Assembly (NCBI RefSeq): GCF_933775445.1
Contig: NC_065878.1
Span: 18,860,395-18,924,394, forward strand
Source: Argentina anserina
Lineage: Eukaryota; Streptophyta; Magnoliopsida; Rosales; Rosaceae
Length of the DNA: 64,000 bases
Direction: 5' to 3'
Every line of letters starts with the position of its first letter. Positions within the stretch are counted from its first letter, which is position 1. The notes under the pieces are model-generated. The model was not told the origin of the DNA. It was given only the letters and a program-made list of their open reading frames with translations, and made no database searches. The translations under genes were made by a program, and so were the position numbers. Positions 24,527-37,651 of the stretch are shown piece after piece.

Positions 24527-25807
24527 TGTTTTGATGATCATCTAGGCCTCTGATCGAGTTTCCAACCAACAATTAAGCAACCTTAACCGTTGAGATTTAT
24601 CGAATTTTCAAATTTTCACATGTGAAATATATCTATGATGAAATGGGAAAGATCGATGGAGGATTCTTCCTATTTCGTTGAAACAAAATTAATTAGAGTG
24701 GTAGGTTTTTCTAGCATTGAAACGTTTTGTTGTGTGTTTATTGCTTGAGCGTTTGGGGGGTTATTTAATTGGCACGTCCAAAGTAGCTAGGCGCTTGTCT
24801 TTCATGTTGAGCATTTTTGACATGAAGGATTTAATTGTTATCATTATCAAATTAATTCAATATGTACTGAAGTAATCTTCCTTCATAAATTTTATGGAAT
24901 TTTAGCCACTAAAATCTTGTGTAGTCTTTTACTCGATCTCTATCAGTTATATTTCAGTTGAGACTTGAGAGAGTGGAGGAAAATCACCCACACATTATTA
25001 TAGCTCCTTCCACACTCTAGGGACAATTAATGAGTAGTGATCATTTATTAACTATTGGGTTGATTCCATGAAAGAGTAGTGATCGCGATCATTTCATTAA
25101 CTCTCTGCTTTTCGGGTCATCACCATCAAGGCATCAAGCTTGAAGTTTGAGTAGTCCTGTATTTCTCTCTTCTAGTAGTTAACTCAGTACGTTGGCTATC
25201 TCCAGCGCATATTTGGTCTAATATTTTTTAGGAAAATATGTATTTACTTCCTAACAGCTAGTTACTTAATTATTACCCGAGCTCCCACGAGTTTAGACTC
25301 GAAGAGAAAAATAAAGAAGGGTTTATTTCGAGTGTTAATAACTTGCGATTAGTAGAGTTAAGTGAGATATGGACGACTATAAAGGAACTAAAGGAAGACG
25401 CCAAAATGTCACTCAAAACCATGCAAAGGAGGAAAGGACAATTCGATTTGTTGGAAAAAAAAAGTAACCTAAGTAAGAGACCACGACCATACACATGGTC
25501 AAAAGCATAAGAAACAAGCAAAAAGAAGGAAAATAAGAAAACTCGAATGAGTTGAGAGATCTAAATCCCACATGATACGTGTTAATCATATTCTAGATTG
25601 GGATTATGATGCAACTTTATAATTATTAATGTTTACTTTTATGTGGTAAAAGAAATGGAATCTGGGTTTTGGATTTGCTTTTGCAGTAACCAAGGTAAGC
25701 AAATAAACTGTCAAAAAGCTAGTCCATCTCTGTCTTCCTCACTATAGTGCAACAGTGATGATGGGTTTCTTTGGTCGGTTTGTCGTAGACTACGATCGGG
25801 ACGTGAA

Positions 25808-25855
25808 ATATATATATATATATATATGTATATATATCTCTCTCTCTCTCTCTCT
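25808..25855. repeat. Compound TA/CT microsatellite
   Basis: About 30 bases of TA (one G interruption) are followed by about 19 bases of CT. Confidence 0.9.
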
Positions 25856-26050
25856 GAACTCAAGTTTGTTCGTATCACAGGGGAGACATAGTTGTTGCTT
25901 ACATTCATACAAAGAGGCTGAAACGTAACTGCAATATGGAAGAGAGATAGAAATTACAATTGAGAAGGGCCGATATCCAGCTGTAAACTAAATAGAGGGG
26001 GTGCCAACTAAGTTTCGGAAAAGGAAATTATAAGCATATAGTTTTTCTTT

Positions 26051-26066
26051 GGGGGGGGGGGGGGGG
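26051..26066. repeat. Run of 16 G
   Basis: Uninterrupted homopolymer. Its true length is uncertain in any assembly. Confidence 0.85.
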
Positions 26067-26334
26067 ATGGAGCCGGTCACTCGGATCGATCCTCTCCTAA
26101 TGATCGAGTGAGTTCATCTTGATCATCCATTATTAATCTGATAACCAGGATAACTATTTCCATATCTTGGCGAGCATAGCTTCAAAGAAGAAAAGGAGAT
26201 AAAGCACACTACGTAGTCCGGAATTTCAAGGTGTATGTATTAAGTAGTATTTACTGTTGATTGACACAAGCCGGAGAGGCGTGAAGAAGTTAAGACCAGA
26301 AAAGGAAGGAGAAGCTAGGAAGAGATCGGATGCC

Positions 26335-26360
<26 letters not shown>
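26335..26360. repeat. (CT)13 microsatellite
   Basis: Thirteen uninterrupted CT units. Confidence 0.92.
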
Positions 26361-26366
<6 letters not shown>

Positions 26367-29300
26367 CAGCCTTCCCTTTTGTGACGTCGTTGTTACCTGG
26401 TCAATGCTGGCGCGCTCGATCGATCTCTCATCCTGTACTGATGTATATGGGCACGCACACGCCACAGATTCCAATCTAGCTAGCTGCTGCAAATGCTTCT
26501 TCTAATTCTAATTCTTGGAAATCAGCCTTCACGTTCTCCCACATGAGCTCAATCATACATGTAGTAGATAACTAGATTCTTTCCCGATACTTTCCTCACT
26601 AGACCGTACCAGTTCTAGAATTCATAAACTCCATGCAGAAAATAATTGAATGATATTATCACAGAAACCCTGATTACTCCTCTTGATGTAACTCCGTTGA
26701 ATTCTTATTGATAAATCTTTTATAGAAATTAAAATTTAAGATATAAATTCAGTGATTGATAATTTGATGAATTATATCCGAGCTTCTGTTTCCTTCATTA
26801 CATCAACCATGCATCATATATACAATTTAGCTTGAATGGAATCTTGCGTAACCAAGCACAAAGATTTCAATCAAAACTTGGATTCCTGCTTCTAATTATT
26901 TAATTTAAAATGTAATTGGACTATTGAGAGAGGGATTGGTGGGATGGTGATCTTTCTATCATGTCTTTGACTAGCTAGTGTAGCGGTAACTTTCATTATA
27001 TATTAACTTTTGTTGGTCATTAAATAAATTATGAATTTAAGAACATCTCCGTATTTTCTCAAAAATAAAGAAGTAAACTTCAAAATTTCTATAAAAAAAT
27101 TATGTTCAAACTTCAACTGCTTTTTTATTTTATTTATTTTTGCATTTATTATAATAATAAAATATTTTATTTTCTTATTTATTATAACCATGTTTCATAT
27201 TTGTATATTGTTGACTTAGAACTAGATTATTATGATTTTTATTGGTTGTAATTTAAGTTGGAGTGGTTGGAGAAAGTGTAAACATTTAATATTTGATTAT
27301 GTATATTTTTGCTAAATCCTTATATATAGAAAAATATATATTCTCTTTAATCTCTTTTTTAATTTTAGAGAATATGATAGAAAAGCTATTGGAGTGAAAA
27401 TTGGCCAATTTTTCTCTAAATTATCATTTTTTCCCAAAATACATAATTTGTTGGAGATGCTATAACTCTACCGCCTCTCGTAACTATGTTCATTTCGATT
27501 ATCTATGAGCTAACTGATAATAAATTTAACTGATATTAAGACTCATCATCAACTCCCCAAAAAGTGCTAACAAGTTTTGTATTTCCCGTTTAAATCAACG
27601 CCATCAACTTTCCGTCGTCCTTGCTCGAAGGCTGAAATTAAGCATGCAACACACTAATTACGCATCACTAATTAGTTTAATTCGTCAGTACTTTAGATTC
27701 TGTAATCATCTGAATCAGTACTCACCGACATGAATTTCTCCATCGTGCATATATAATTAATCCCAACTGTTTGGTCCTACACTAAAAGTTATACATAATT
27801 TAATCTGCACGTTTAACTTAAATCACATCCGAAACTTGATTAGTGATTAGTCATCTTTTCTCTTCCAAATCTATAATATGATCGTTAATTAACAGGCTGC
27901 AACATCCGGTGACGGGCAAAATCCATTCTTAGAAGTTTGAATTTAAGTCGAGCTCTAGCTAGCTAGGCATTAAGCTTGAATGCATCAGCAGTGCTATTAA
28001 TTGATTATTTCGTTCTAAATTGTTTTCTCTTTTGGATCCTTCATTTACTTACGAGTTAAGATCACGAAAATCGTTTAGAATAAACTTTCATGAAAGTACT
28101 AAACCTAGATTAAAAAGTAATGTTGCAGGTTTCTAATTACAGGAGGTTAATTCACAGTGCACTGGTACGACTCGTCACAGTCTATGGCCATGCATGCTTA
28201 GTAGTAAAGGAGCTTCTAAAATCTACAGGTTGAAGAAAAGTGATGGATAGGCCATTTGCCATAGTCCAAAACATGTCATCGATCTTCTACATGAATTGTA
28301 AAGCAATATACATATTAGGAGGAATGTAGGGAAACCATTGTTTTTGAAGAAATAATGGAAGGCCAACTTAGGTGACTGAGCAAATAGGAAGGCCATTATG
28401 CTAAAGAACACATAATCCATATATGCGTTACATGTCAAGCCCTACGTGACTTATAATCTGGACCACGTAGACAGCCTTTGAACACGGATCATGTGAAAAA
28501 CGGTTGCATCCCGATCATAGTACATTCTTAATGTGTAAGAGTCATATATAAATCCTTAAGAACAGAACAAGCCATTAGAGATAACACTAAACTAATCAAA
28601 CTTAACTTTGTGTGATCGACATTAAGAACAATTCAATCAATGAACTTTAATCTTATGCACAGTGCTGCGGAAGAATGGAAGCGTCTCTAGCTCGATCAGC
28701 TCGGAAGCCCGAGTCCCGGACAAGATGAAGCTCGTCATGGATTCATACTATGCATGAACCGGGTGAATTGGATCCTCGACTCTCCGTTAAGGTTTTGCAA
28801 AAGATTATTTTCCTTTCACCAAACAAGATCATTCTCATAGGAATCGAACATATACTTTGTTCAAAATCAATCGGCGATTGCATATTCGTGTCGTCATAGA
28901 CAGAGCTGCGGATGTGGGCTTTTTAACTACTCACTGGAATTTTTGTCACTGGGCATGTGAATTGATATTGTTTTAATGGGCCGAGTAGTTCTCTTTGTTG
29001 GCAAGCAAGCTTTTATACATATTCAATTTGATAAGAACGTATAGACGCACATAACATCTCGGCGCGGTTTAGTCTAGGGTTTAGTGATTTTAGGCTCTGT
29101 CTCTTCAATGGTTGATCCTGTTAGGAGAATTTTTTTTTTTTGATAATTAGGCCAAATTAATCATCATTTGAACTTGTGAGAGAGTTGCACTCAAGCCAGA
29201 CCTTATCAATCTCACCAATCCCCATTGGTGATTTTTGTCGTCCGGTAGAACAAACAACATGGTGTGTTATTTTCTTTGGTACTGGCCAAATAACCAATGA

Positions 29301-29973
29301 ACGCTAAATAATTAAATCGTCATCCCATGATAACTGATTGAGTGATGCATAATATATGGTCAATGCTAACTGCTAAGAATACATGGGATTGCAATTTACA
29401 CCCCATGAATTCAGATAATGCCAAATCATCAATCAAATGGTAACGTTGACCATATATACATACAAATCTTGTTGAATTGGAGCTTTAGATCCAAGTAACA
29501 CTTAAATGACTTAATATCATTCCTTCAATAAATAGCTGTCAAAGTTTGCTTCTCCTATGCACAAAAGGTTGACAAAACTAATATATATGCCCATATTTTG
29601 GTGGAACCACCAATGCTGAGTAGTACTTCCTTCTAACTTTGAATCTCTTATACTCTGTAGGTCTATGATATTTGAGTACCATCGACATCGGCAAGCAAAA
29701 CAATCACAAAGTCAATGAAGGCAAATTGATACATGACACTTGCGGGTCAAGCAGACAACTACGTTTAATATTTTGTTTCTTTCTGAGAATACAAATGCCT
29801 GGAGCCACTGGAAAAGCCAACTCTCACATATTCTGAACGATTTATTTTTTAATATTTATTTAATAAAATACAAATAAGGGGGATAAGTTCAAAACATTAC
29901 CGAGAAAACCCAAAGGAAAAAAGAGAGTAGATTATTCTATTATGAAAATCGATAATTTAGAAATTTCAAGTAA

Positions 29974-32900
29974 TCAACTTGTAATACTTAACGAGCATAC
30001 TAGGGGGCTATCATACCAAGTAAAAGAGTCATTGGTGAGGCCTAAATTGATCATTCTGTCAGCTACCGCATTTCCTTCTCTGAATATATGATTGCATCGA
30101 AAAGACATCTGACGGACTTTGGATAGACAGTTGTGCCAACATACTCTTAAGTTCCACGGGGGAGAGAAAGATTTGGAAGAAAAACATGTCACCACACTTA
30201 CAGAGTCATTTTTCAACCATAAGTAGAACCAACCTCTAGCAATAACAATTTCAATTGCCAAAATCACAGCATAAAGCTCAGAATAAAAAGAAGAATTCCA
30301 ACCAAGAGATTGACAAAAAACCCCTAAAAAACCAACTAAAGAATCCCGAAAAACACCCCCACATGCTGCTGGACCTGAGTTACCTTTAGCCAATCCGTCA
30401 GTGTTAACTTTAACCCAAGGATAAATTGGTGTCTGTCATAAAACATGATGTATTTTTGGAGCCTTACAGCGGTTGGGAACAACACCCAGAGAGACAAAGA
30501 AATAGGCATCAACAACACATTTAAACTGACCAGGAGCAAAATGACTAATTTGACGAATCACAAGCCAAAATTGAGCAACACAACTTAGAGAAAAGAGAGG
30601 GACGATTGTCAAAATCTTAGCCTATTTCGAACCTTCCATAAAGCCATGAAGGTAAACATGTCTGCCGCTAGCCACAAATTATAAAGCTAAGAGGAGAAAT
30701 GATTTCAACAATAGCTTACCCAAAAAACTATTAAAGAGGCAGAAGTAGAAAAAGAAGTGCCAAACTGAACTGCCAGCCACTTTCAGACATGTTGAGAAAA
30801 ATGGCAATGTAAAAATAAGTGCAAAGAAGTCTCAACAGAGCAATAACAAAGCTGACAGATAGACACCACAAGAATTCCACATATTTACTGCCTATCATCA
30901 GTAGGTAGCCGGTCAAATAGAATTCTCCAAACCAAAAAAGAGTAACGAGGAGGAATGTAATCAATGGTCTAAATAACGGTTATCGACATCGTATCGGTTT
31001 TGTCAAATAAAGATATAACGGGGATATATCGAGATATATTGGATTATATCGAATTTATCGTTTTTGCTAATTTTTAATTAAATTTAATATATTTATAAAC
31101 ATATACATCAAAATATGCCAAATAAACTTGAGAAATTAAAACTTATAAAAGTAAATGTACTAAATAAATTTCGTAAAAAAATATTTGATTGTTTTGACAA
31201 TTAAAATATATAAATAGTATTAATTAATAAAACTAGAGTTGATCATTCATCATAAACTCTCTCGTCATCGAATGTTATCAACGAAATTTTCATTTTCTTT
31301 AAATTATTTTTTCAAAACGACGTGGTTTTTAAAATTATTTTTTTAAAAAACACCGATATATCGGGTCAAACTCGGTTTAACCCGATATATCGTCATTTGA
31401 CTTGATTTATCGGGTTGACCAATATAATAGACCGATAAGCAACTTATCGTATCTTTTCTTAATATCGGGGATATATTGAGGATATATAGAACATTGAATG
31501 TAATACCGTCATATATTAGATGCCCACACTTTCACAGGGAGATGATGCCTCATAAAATCATATTCACTAAAAAAAATACAACTCACCAGAGGAAGAGAGT
31601 TCTCAAATAAGCATATCAGGCACATCAGAGAGAGGAAGGGAAATATCAGAAATCTGTTCGGCCAATACAGTAAAATTGTGAGAAAAGAATGGAGGAATCT
31701 GCCATGAATTATTGGAAATAAAATCAGCCACACGAAGATTACTAAAATGAGACCAATTTGAGATATCCAAAGACTCAAGCATAGACACCTCCAACCATTT
31801 ATCATTCCAAAAACTAACCGACTTTCCATCCCCAATAAACCAACGACAACTTTGCGGAAAGTGAGAAGCAATTGACCGAAAACCTAACCAAATTGAAAAT
31901 TTACGATAACCCAACTTGCAATTAGACATAATAGGATACTTTGCGCGCACATAAGCACCCCATTGAGAATGAGAAGAATAAGAATCTCATGCAAACTTAA
32001 GAACAACAGTTGAATTCAGAGATGATAAATTTCGGATACCAAGTCTCCATTCTTACTACGAGACACACACCTGAGTCCATGGAATAATGACGATCTTCCG
32101 GGTCCCAATGTTACGAGACCAAATAAAATTACGAGCCCATAATGCTAATTTCTTGGCGAGATAGATTGGCCACTGATACACAGTAAAACTATGAAGCAAC
32201 ATACTTTGAAAAACTGATTGCACCAATTGAGTCCGACCAGCCATAGAGAGAAGACGCCATTGCTAGCCTATAAGTCTCGATTTTGCTTTATCAGCAATAA
32301 CTTAAAGATGACATCTCCGACACTTGCCACAAAAGATTGGAACTCCCAAATAAGTAAAAGACAGCCGACCTGCACGAAAACCCAATACGCTGAACTGACT
32401 CTTGTTGATACTGATACTTGGTTCCAAGGTAAAAAGTACTTTTCTCGGCATTTATATATTGACCAGAAGTAGAACTGTAATGATTAAAGAAATTTTGCAA
32501 TTGGGTAAGAGAATGTTTGTCCCCACGGCAGAAAACAACAAGATCATTAGCATATAAAACATGAGAAGGGGGTGCGCAGTTCCGAGGAAAAGATATTTAC
32601 TTTAATTGACCAGCTTGGAGCAATAAAGATAGATCACGGTTGAGAGCGTCTTCGGCACGATAAAATAATAATGGAGAAAGAGGGTCTCCTTGTCTCACAC
32701 CATGAGAGCAAGAGAAAAAGCCTTGAGGAGAACCATTAATTAAAATTGATAACCTTGCCGATTGAAGAATAGTAATGATCCAGCTGATAAAAATATTAGA
32801 GAACCCAAACTTCTGTAGAATCCGAATTAAAAAAAAATCTCAATTCAGCGTGTCAAAAGCTTTGGCAATGTGAACCTTGATCCCCACATTACCACCATAG

Positions 32901-34477
32901 GCCTTACGATCAAGAAAATAGAAACACTCAGACACTGTACCAATGCAATTAGAAATTTTCCTACCAGGAAGAAAAAAAATTGCTCCGGAGATATTATACG
33001 GGTAGCAATTGGACCCAAGCATGTAGTCAAAATCTTTGGAATGATCTTAAAAATAAAGTTAGCTAAAGCAATCAGTCGAAACTGAGCAATCTGATGAGCA
33101 TCTTGAACTTTTGGAATAAGAATCAAGAAATTACTATTCATGTTTGGAAGCAGCTAATTATGCTCAAAACATTTTCGCACACAAGACACAACATCACAAC
33201 CGATAACATCCCAACGAGCTTGATAAAAGGAACTTGGAAACCCATCTGGGCCTGGGGCACTGGAAGCATTCATAGCAAAGACAACATTTTTAATTTCTTC
33301 GATAGTGGAAATTTTTGTAAGCCAATCATTTTTCGCATTAGAACCCAAAGAAAGAATAACAGAGCATACTTCATTTAAGTTTTGAGATGGAGCTGAAGAA
33401 GAATAAAGATTATGATAAACCCCAACAACATGAGCAACAATACCTGAAGGTTCCAACAGAAGTCTTTCCCCATCATGGATTGCAGACATTCGAGCTTAGC
33501 AGACCGGATCTTGGCATAGGTATGAAAAAATAAAGTACTACGATCACCATCAGTGAGCCATTTTACGCGATTTCTATCATTCCAAAAGCATTCATGCATC
33601 CTCACCGCATTTAAGACCCGAGTTTTTGCTGCTACCTCATTTTCAAACTTCTGATCAGTCATACCATAAGTAGCGTTATCTTGCTGAATTCTTAGTAAAT
33701 CCGCATGAGTCCGAATAACATTCTTGTGAACATCCCCAAAAACCGATTTAAGTTTTTAAGGCCTTTAATTTCTGTAAAGTGACATACATCGGGCAACCAT
33801 AGAAAATACTAGAATTCTAACAGTGTGCTACTGTTTCATGAAAACTAAGATGATTCAGCCACATAGCTTGAAACTTGAAAGGCTTAGGACCACATGCAGA
33901 GAGCCTAGAAGCAGAGAAAATTAAAGGGGTGTGATATGAGACAACACGAGACAAAGTAACACAGTTAGAGGAATGCCAAGCTTCAAACCAACTTGTGCTA
34001 CAAAGAGATCTGTCTAATCGGAGCTCAACATGGACCCTAACTCCCCATCCGTACGTCCAAGTATAACGGGTACCAATAGTGTCTAAATGAACAAAATCAC
34101 AAACATCTGACATATTCTGAAACTCTGAACAAGAAATATGAGATGGAGGAGGACCCCTTGACTTTTCATAAGCTCCCAACACAGAATTGAAATCCCCAAT
34201 AGCCATCCAAGGAATAGTTGTCTGAGCACTGATAGTTGACAAGTCATGCCATAGTTTCCTTTAACAACCAAATAGTTGGAATCCGAGAGCCACGACGATT
34301 AGCCACAACAAACTCCAAATTTAAAGAAGACCAAAACACTGGAGATACTGAGTTAAAAGCCACCATTGGTTCAACAATGCACAAAAAATCAGGCTTGTGA
34401 GTACGACACATATTTGAAAGTTCAGACTGGGAGTCATTGTTGCCAGCTCCTCTGATGTTCCAATATATAACCTTCAT
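29974..34477 (-). pseudogene. LINE ORF2: endonuclease, reverse transcriptase, RNase H (broken)
   Basis: It begins at 34477 with MKVIYWNIRGAGN, the hallmark start of the apurinic-type endonuclease. The endonuclease continues to about 33817 (an Asp-Phe-Asn-Ser segment is visible). Reverse transcriptase fragments lie at about 33490-32290, including APGPDGFP near 33250. A zinc-binding RT region at about 31950-30731 includes IPPRYSFLVWRILFDRLPTDD. An RNase H of the plant reverse-transcriptase type lies at 30393-29974. At least ten frame breaks separate these parts. Confidence 0.82.
30962..31495. mobile_element. Mutator-like non-autonomous element nested in the LINE, 534 bp
   Basis: The exact 9-bp duplication GAATGTAAT flanks the insert (30953-30961 and 31496-31504). 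Removing the insert and one copy rejoins the LINE zinc-binding RT reading frame. The termini share a weak inverted repeat (AATGGTCTAAATA against AATGTTCTATATA). The interior is full of ATATATCG-type words. A 9-bp duplication suggests the Mutator superfamily, but the short terminal repeat leaves this open. Confidence 0.75.
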
Positions 34478-34890
34478 TATATATACTTTTGGTAAGGAGT
34501 TTCACTGACTACATTCAGCTTGGCTTGTTGCTTTTGTTTTTTCTTCTGTGATCTAGAGAGTACTGTGACAAAAACATCTTCCACCACTGCTTCGTTCTTA
34601 GAAAGGGTAGTAAATAAAGAACTATCTTTAGACAAAGTGCCCACATGCTCAAACCTAGGAGGAGCTCCACCTGTAGTCTTCTCAAATGAATTAGTGTGGT
34701 CTTCCTCTACCATGTCATTCCAACTTTGACTACCTTGTGGAGAATTAAAATGACAATGTTGGAGCTGCTCTGAATTGTTATGGTTTTGATTACTTCCAAC
34801 AGTAGCAACAAACAAAGGAAATTGCACTTCATCTACCAATGCTTTTGTATCTTTCCTAGCAAGAGCAACAAAACTATTCCCATTGATAGC

Positions 34891-35960
34891 TTAAGTAGGT
34901 TCATTGACTACTAAGTCGGCAATACGCTCAAGCTCTTTTTCCACCATTTCATTTAATGTTTGGTCTGCAAAATTAGCAAACGTCACGTCCGAATTAACCT
35001 CTGGAGGTTGCTCAACCACATGCTTAGCTTTCAGTCTGTACTCTTGTCGAATCGTAGGTTTTATGTGCTTGGAAGACTTTACCACCACTTTATAGTGCTT
35101 ATCTTGATGACGATGTTTACACCGATCAACTGTATGACCTACCAATCCCCAATAATCACACATATTTTCATAGACTACATCAATTGGAAAACAATGCATT
35201 TCTCTTTCCACCATCAAGGAAGAAGGCATATTGCTTGCCAGGTCCACATCAGCAAGAACCCTAGCGAAGTAACCAAATTCTCTCTCTTTTGTAGCCTTGT
35301 CCAATTGCAATGGAGTTCTCACACCTCTAGCTATCTCCATGAGATGTCTTGGATGCCAGTAATCTTGACTCAAACCATAAAATTTGACCCAAAGCTGAGA
35401 GTGAGTTTGTCGTAGTGCATCACCAGGTTTGAAATCATGTTACCATTGTGAAAGACGAAACAAATCATTAGCCAAAGTGCAAGTACCTCCATCCCAGACA
35501 CGTCTCATATCCTCTTCAGTGTTAAAATGAATATCAAAATAGCCCTTTTCCAGAGGAACAAGACGCCATGGAGATGAGATCTTCCACAGAGAAGCAAGAG
35601 ACACTTTTAGATCATTAGTCTTCAAAGGAGTAGAGCCTTTGCGAAGCAACGACCAATCAAATTAGTCTTGAAAGTCTTCAACTGATCTTGATAGATTTGT
35701 TTATTGATTTTGACATACGTCATATCACAACGAACAACCGGAATCGACAATTGACTAAGAGCTACAATCAACTCAATAGAATTGAAGAGAACAAAGGAAA
35801 AAGTCTTTACCTTGGAGGCCTGTAGCGGCGGCTGGGAAGACTCCCTAGAAGATCCCAAAGTATTCATAAAGGACCAATGGCAGATCACCCTTGGCACACC
35901 AGAGGAATGGATGCCATGGAGGCTGGCGGTGTGTGACGTTTTTGTTGGACGACCACCTTT
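34891..35960 (-). pseudogene. LINE ORF1, gag-like protein with damaged zinc knuckle
   Basis: Fragments at 35897-35622, 35649-35440 and 35373-34891 follow the pattern of plant LINE ORF1 proteins (DUF4283-like region, then a CCHC knuckle). The knuckle reads C-D-Y-W-G-L-V-G-H-T-V-D-R-C: the second zinc cysteine is Trp (codon 35149-35151). Frame breaks separate the pieces. Confidence 0.72.
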
Positions 35961-36046
35961 TCCAGCGTAAGAGAGTTTCTTGACACCGAATACTACAGAC
36001 CCACTGGTGCTGGGGGAAAACCGAGAAGGAGGGTCCCATCGCCGCC

Positions 36047-36112
36047 GATCTCAGACCTCCTCGTCGCCGATCTCGGACTTCCTCGTCGCCGATCTCAGAC
36101 TTCCTCGTCTAA
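36047..36112. repeat. Three 22-bp tandem units
   Basis: GATCTCRGACYTCCTCGTCG-type units start at 36047, 36069 and 36091, with a related single unit at 36141. They lie between the LINE head and the Nudix-like exon and could belong to either. Confidence 0.8.
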
Positions 36113-36190
36113 CGGTGCATCACCTCCTCCCATCGCCGCTGATCTCAGACCTCCTCGTCGCCGGTCTTCAACGGCCACAACCCTCGCGCG

Positions 36191-36397
36191 ATGACGTTGA
36201 TCTTCCCCAGAAGATATCACCAAACTCCACCAAACGGTTTCTCAGATCTACAGCTCGACGGCGCGTCACTAGAAGGTGTAGTATGCCAACGAAAGCAATC
36301 TCAAAGCAGAGAGAACCAGAAAGAGACAGCAGTGGAGGATCTGCCCTCTGGTTACCGTCCCAACGTCGGCGTCTGCTTCATTAACTCTGATAATCTG
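36191..36397 (+). pseudogene. First-exon fragment resembling a plastid Nudix hydrolase
   Basis: An open frame from ATG 36191 ends LPSGYRPNVGVCFINSDNL, followed by a good donor (CTG|GTAAAC) at 36398. The GYRxNVGxCxxN start of the Nudix fold is what I remember from plant NUDX26/27-type enzymes, which hydrolyse dinucleoside polyphosphates in chloroplasts. The preceding 50 or so residues could be a transit peptide. No later exon (no Nudix box) is found downstream before the CASP-like gene at 36839, so this is a truncated or displaced piece. Identification is from memory of the motif only. Confidence 0.55.
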
Positions 36398-36759
36398 GTA
36401 AACTTATCTTTCTTTTCAAGCTTGTTCTGTTCTTCTCGTCCAGATCGAGAAAGACTTTCCTTTAGTCTGTTGTGCTTAATTGATTAGCCACAGTTCCCTC
36501 AACGAGCTTAGCCAGACTCAGGAAGAAGCCTACACATTTTGACCCATCAATGTCTCAAAATCGCTTGGCCCAATCCATACGTAAACCTCGAAACTACCTC
36601 GTGCTTTCCTCAAACTCTCTCTCCTCAACGATTTAGTACTTAGCTAGTCTAGTCATTGACTTTGAAATTAATTAATTGGTTGGTACCAAGTAAATACGAG
36701 GAAATGTGGCTCACGTAACGGTGGCAAAGCATAGCCAATCATTTGAAGTCGATCTGGTT

Positions 36760-36767
36760 TATAAAAG
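36760..36767 (+). promoter_or_regulatory. TATA box of CASP-like gene A
   Basis: TATAAAAG lies 79 bp upstream of the start codon at 36839. Confidence 0.7.
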
Positions 36768-36838
36768 GCTAGCAATTGCACATATATTCGCAGCAAGTAA
36801 ATTCAGTTAGGTATACAAGAAGAAAAAGATCCAAGAAA

Positions 36839-37651
36839 ATGGCACAAGTGTCGTCTGCAACCCCTGCATCTTCACGAACAGCCTCATTCATATTGAGGAT
36901 CTTGGCCTTCGCTCTCTCACTCGTATCACTCGTAGTGCTCGCCACCAATACCGTAATTGTTACTGATTCCGATTTTAATGAGGCCAAATTGCGTTTTCAG
37001 GATTTTTATGCCTACGGTAATCAAGCAATTCGCTAGCTCATCACTTTTCATGTCCTTCTGTTTCAATGGAGTTAGTTATCTTTGAATATGTTGAACTAAT
37101 TTAAAGAAATACTATTGCAGATACATGCTTGCTGCGATAGTAATCGGTACTGCATACAGCCTCCTGCAACTAGTGGTAACAATCTGTAATGCAGTGTCCG
37201 GTGGTGAGGGCATGCTCGTACTTTCTTTCTATGGTGACAAAGTACATTGTTGTTCATCATCAACGGTTTTTATTATTAAACAATAATACTAAAAGGGCCT
37301 ATTTAGTTTGATTAAACAATTTATTTGATTTTATGTGAAAAAAGAAAGAAAGATAACAACGGAACTAGGAGCATAGCTAGCTAGGTTTATTAGTATTGCG
37401 GATTTAACCAAGTTAATCACCCTATCCTCTTCTTGGACTTGCAGTTCATGTCATATGTGCTAGCCACCGGAGCTGCTGCTGGATTTGGTGTAACAGTAGA
37501 CCTAAAGCGCGTCACGGATGGCGGGGGTCTAGAGATGAACAAATTTTATGAGAAGGCATATGCATCAGCTAGTCTCCTCCTTCTGGCTTTTATTTGCACT
37601 GCTCTGCTATCTGTTATATCTGCCTTTACACTCCCAAGGCGATCACCTTGA
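36839..37651 (+). CDS. CASP-like membrane protein gene A, reading frame one base short
   Basis: CASP-like proteins are four-helix membrane proteins related to the Casparian strip scaffold proteins. Exons by comparison with genes B, C and E are 36839-37016, 37121-37241 and 37445-37651. Helix 1 carries the family Arg (LRILAF), exon 2 opens YMLAAIVIG and ends FYGDK, and exon 3 holds LATGAAAGFG and the last helix, ending PRRSP. In B, C and E exon 1 ends with two bases of a codon completed by exon 2 (Arg or Glu). In A only one base follows TAC before GTAATC, so exons 1+2 total 299 nt and the normal splice leads to a stop six codons into exon 2. Either the gene is recently disabled or it uses an unusual junction. 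All else looks intact. Confidence 0.78.

Larger units (their letters stand above)
24527..29849. other. Intergenic stretch between the Dof gene and the LINE
   Basis: No gene recognised. It contains TA/CT repeats (25808-25855), a 16-G run (26051-26066) and a (CT)13 repeat (26335-26360). An AT-rich block at about 27000-27460 ends GGAGATGC, possibly a degraded MITE. Small reading frames such as 28223-28438 on the minus strand resemble nothing I know. Confidence 0.55.
29850..36040 (-). mobile_element. LINE (non-LTR retrotransposon), decayed
   Basis: On the minus strand a gag-like ORF1 (35960-34891) is followed by ORF2 with endonuclease, reverse transcriptase, a zinc-binding RT domain and an RNase H. 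This is the usual order of plant L1-type elements with an added C-terminal RNase H. No LTRs are present. Stops and frameshifts are scattered through both ORFs. Both ends are approximate because I could not identify a target duplication. A 534-bp transposon has inserted into it at 30962. Confidence 0.85.

Noticed and set aside
27035..27465. MITE with AACATCTCC/GGAGATGCT ends
   Set aside because: Terminal match is only about nine bases with a mismatch and no target duplication was found.
28223..28438. 71-aa hydrophobic minus-strand frame
   Set aside because: No splice context, no homologue recognised and no repeat in the window.
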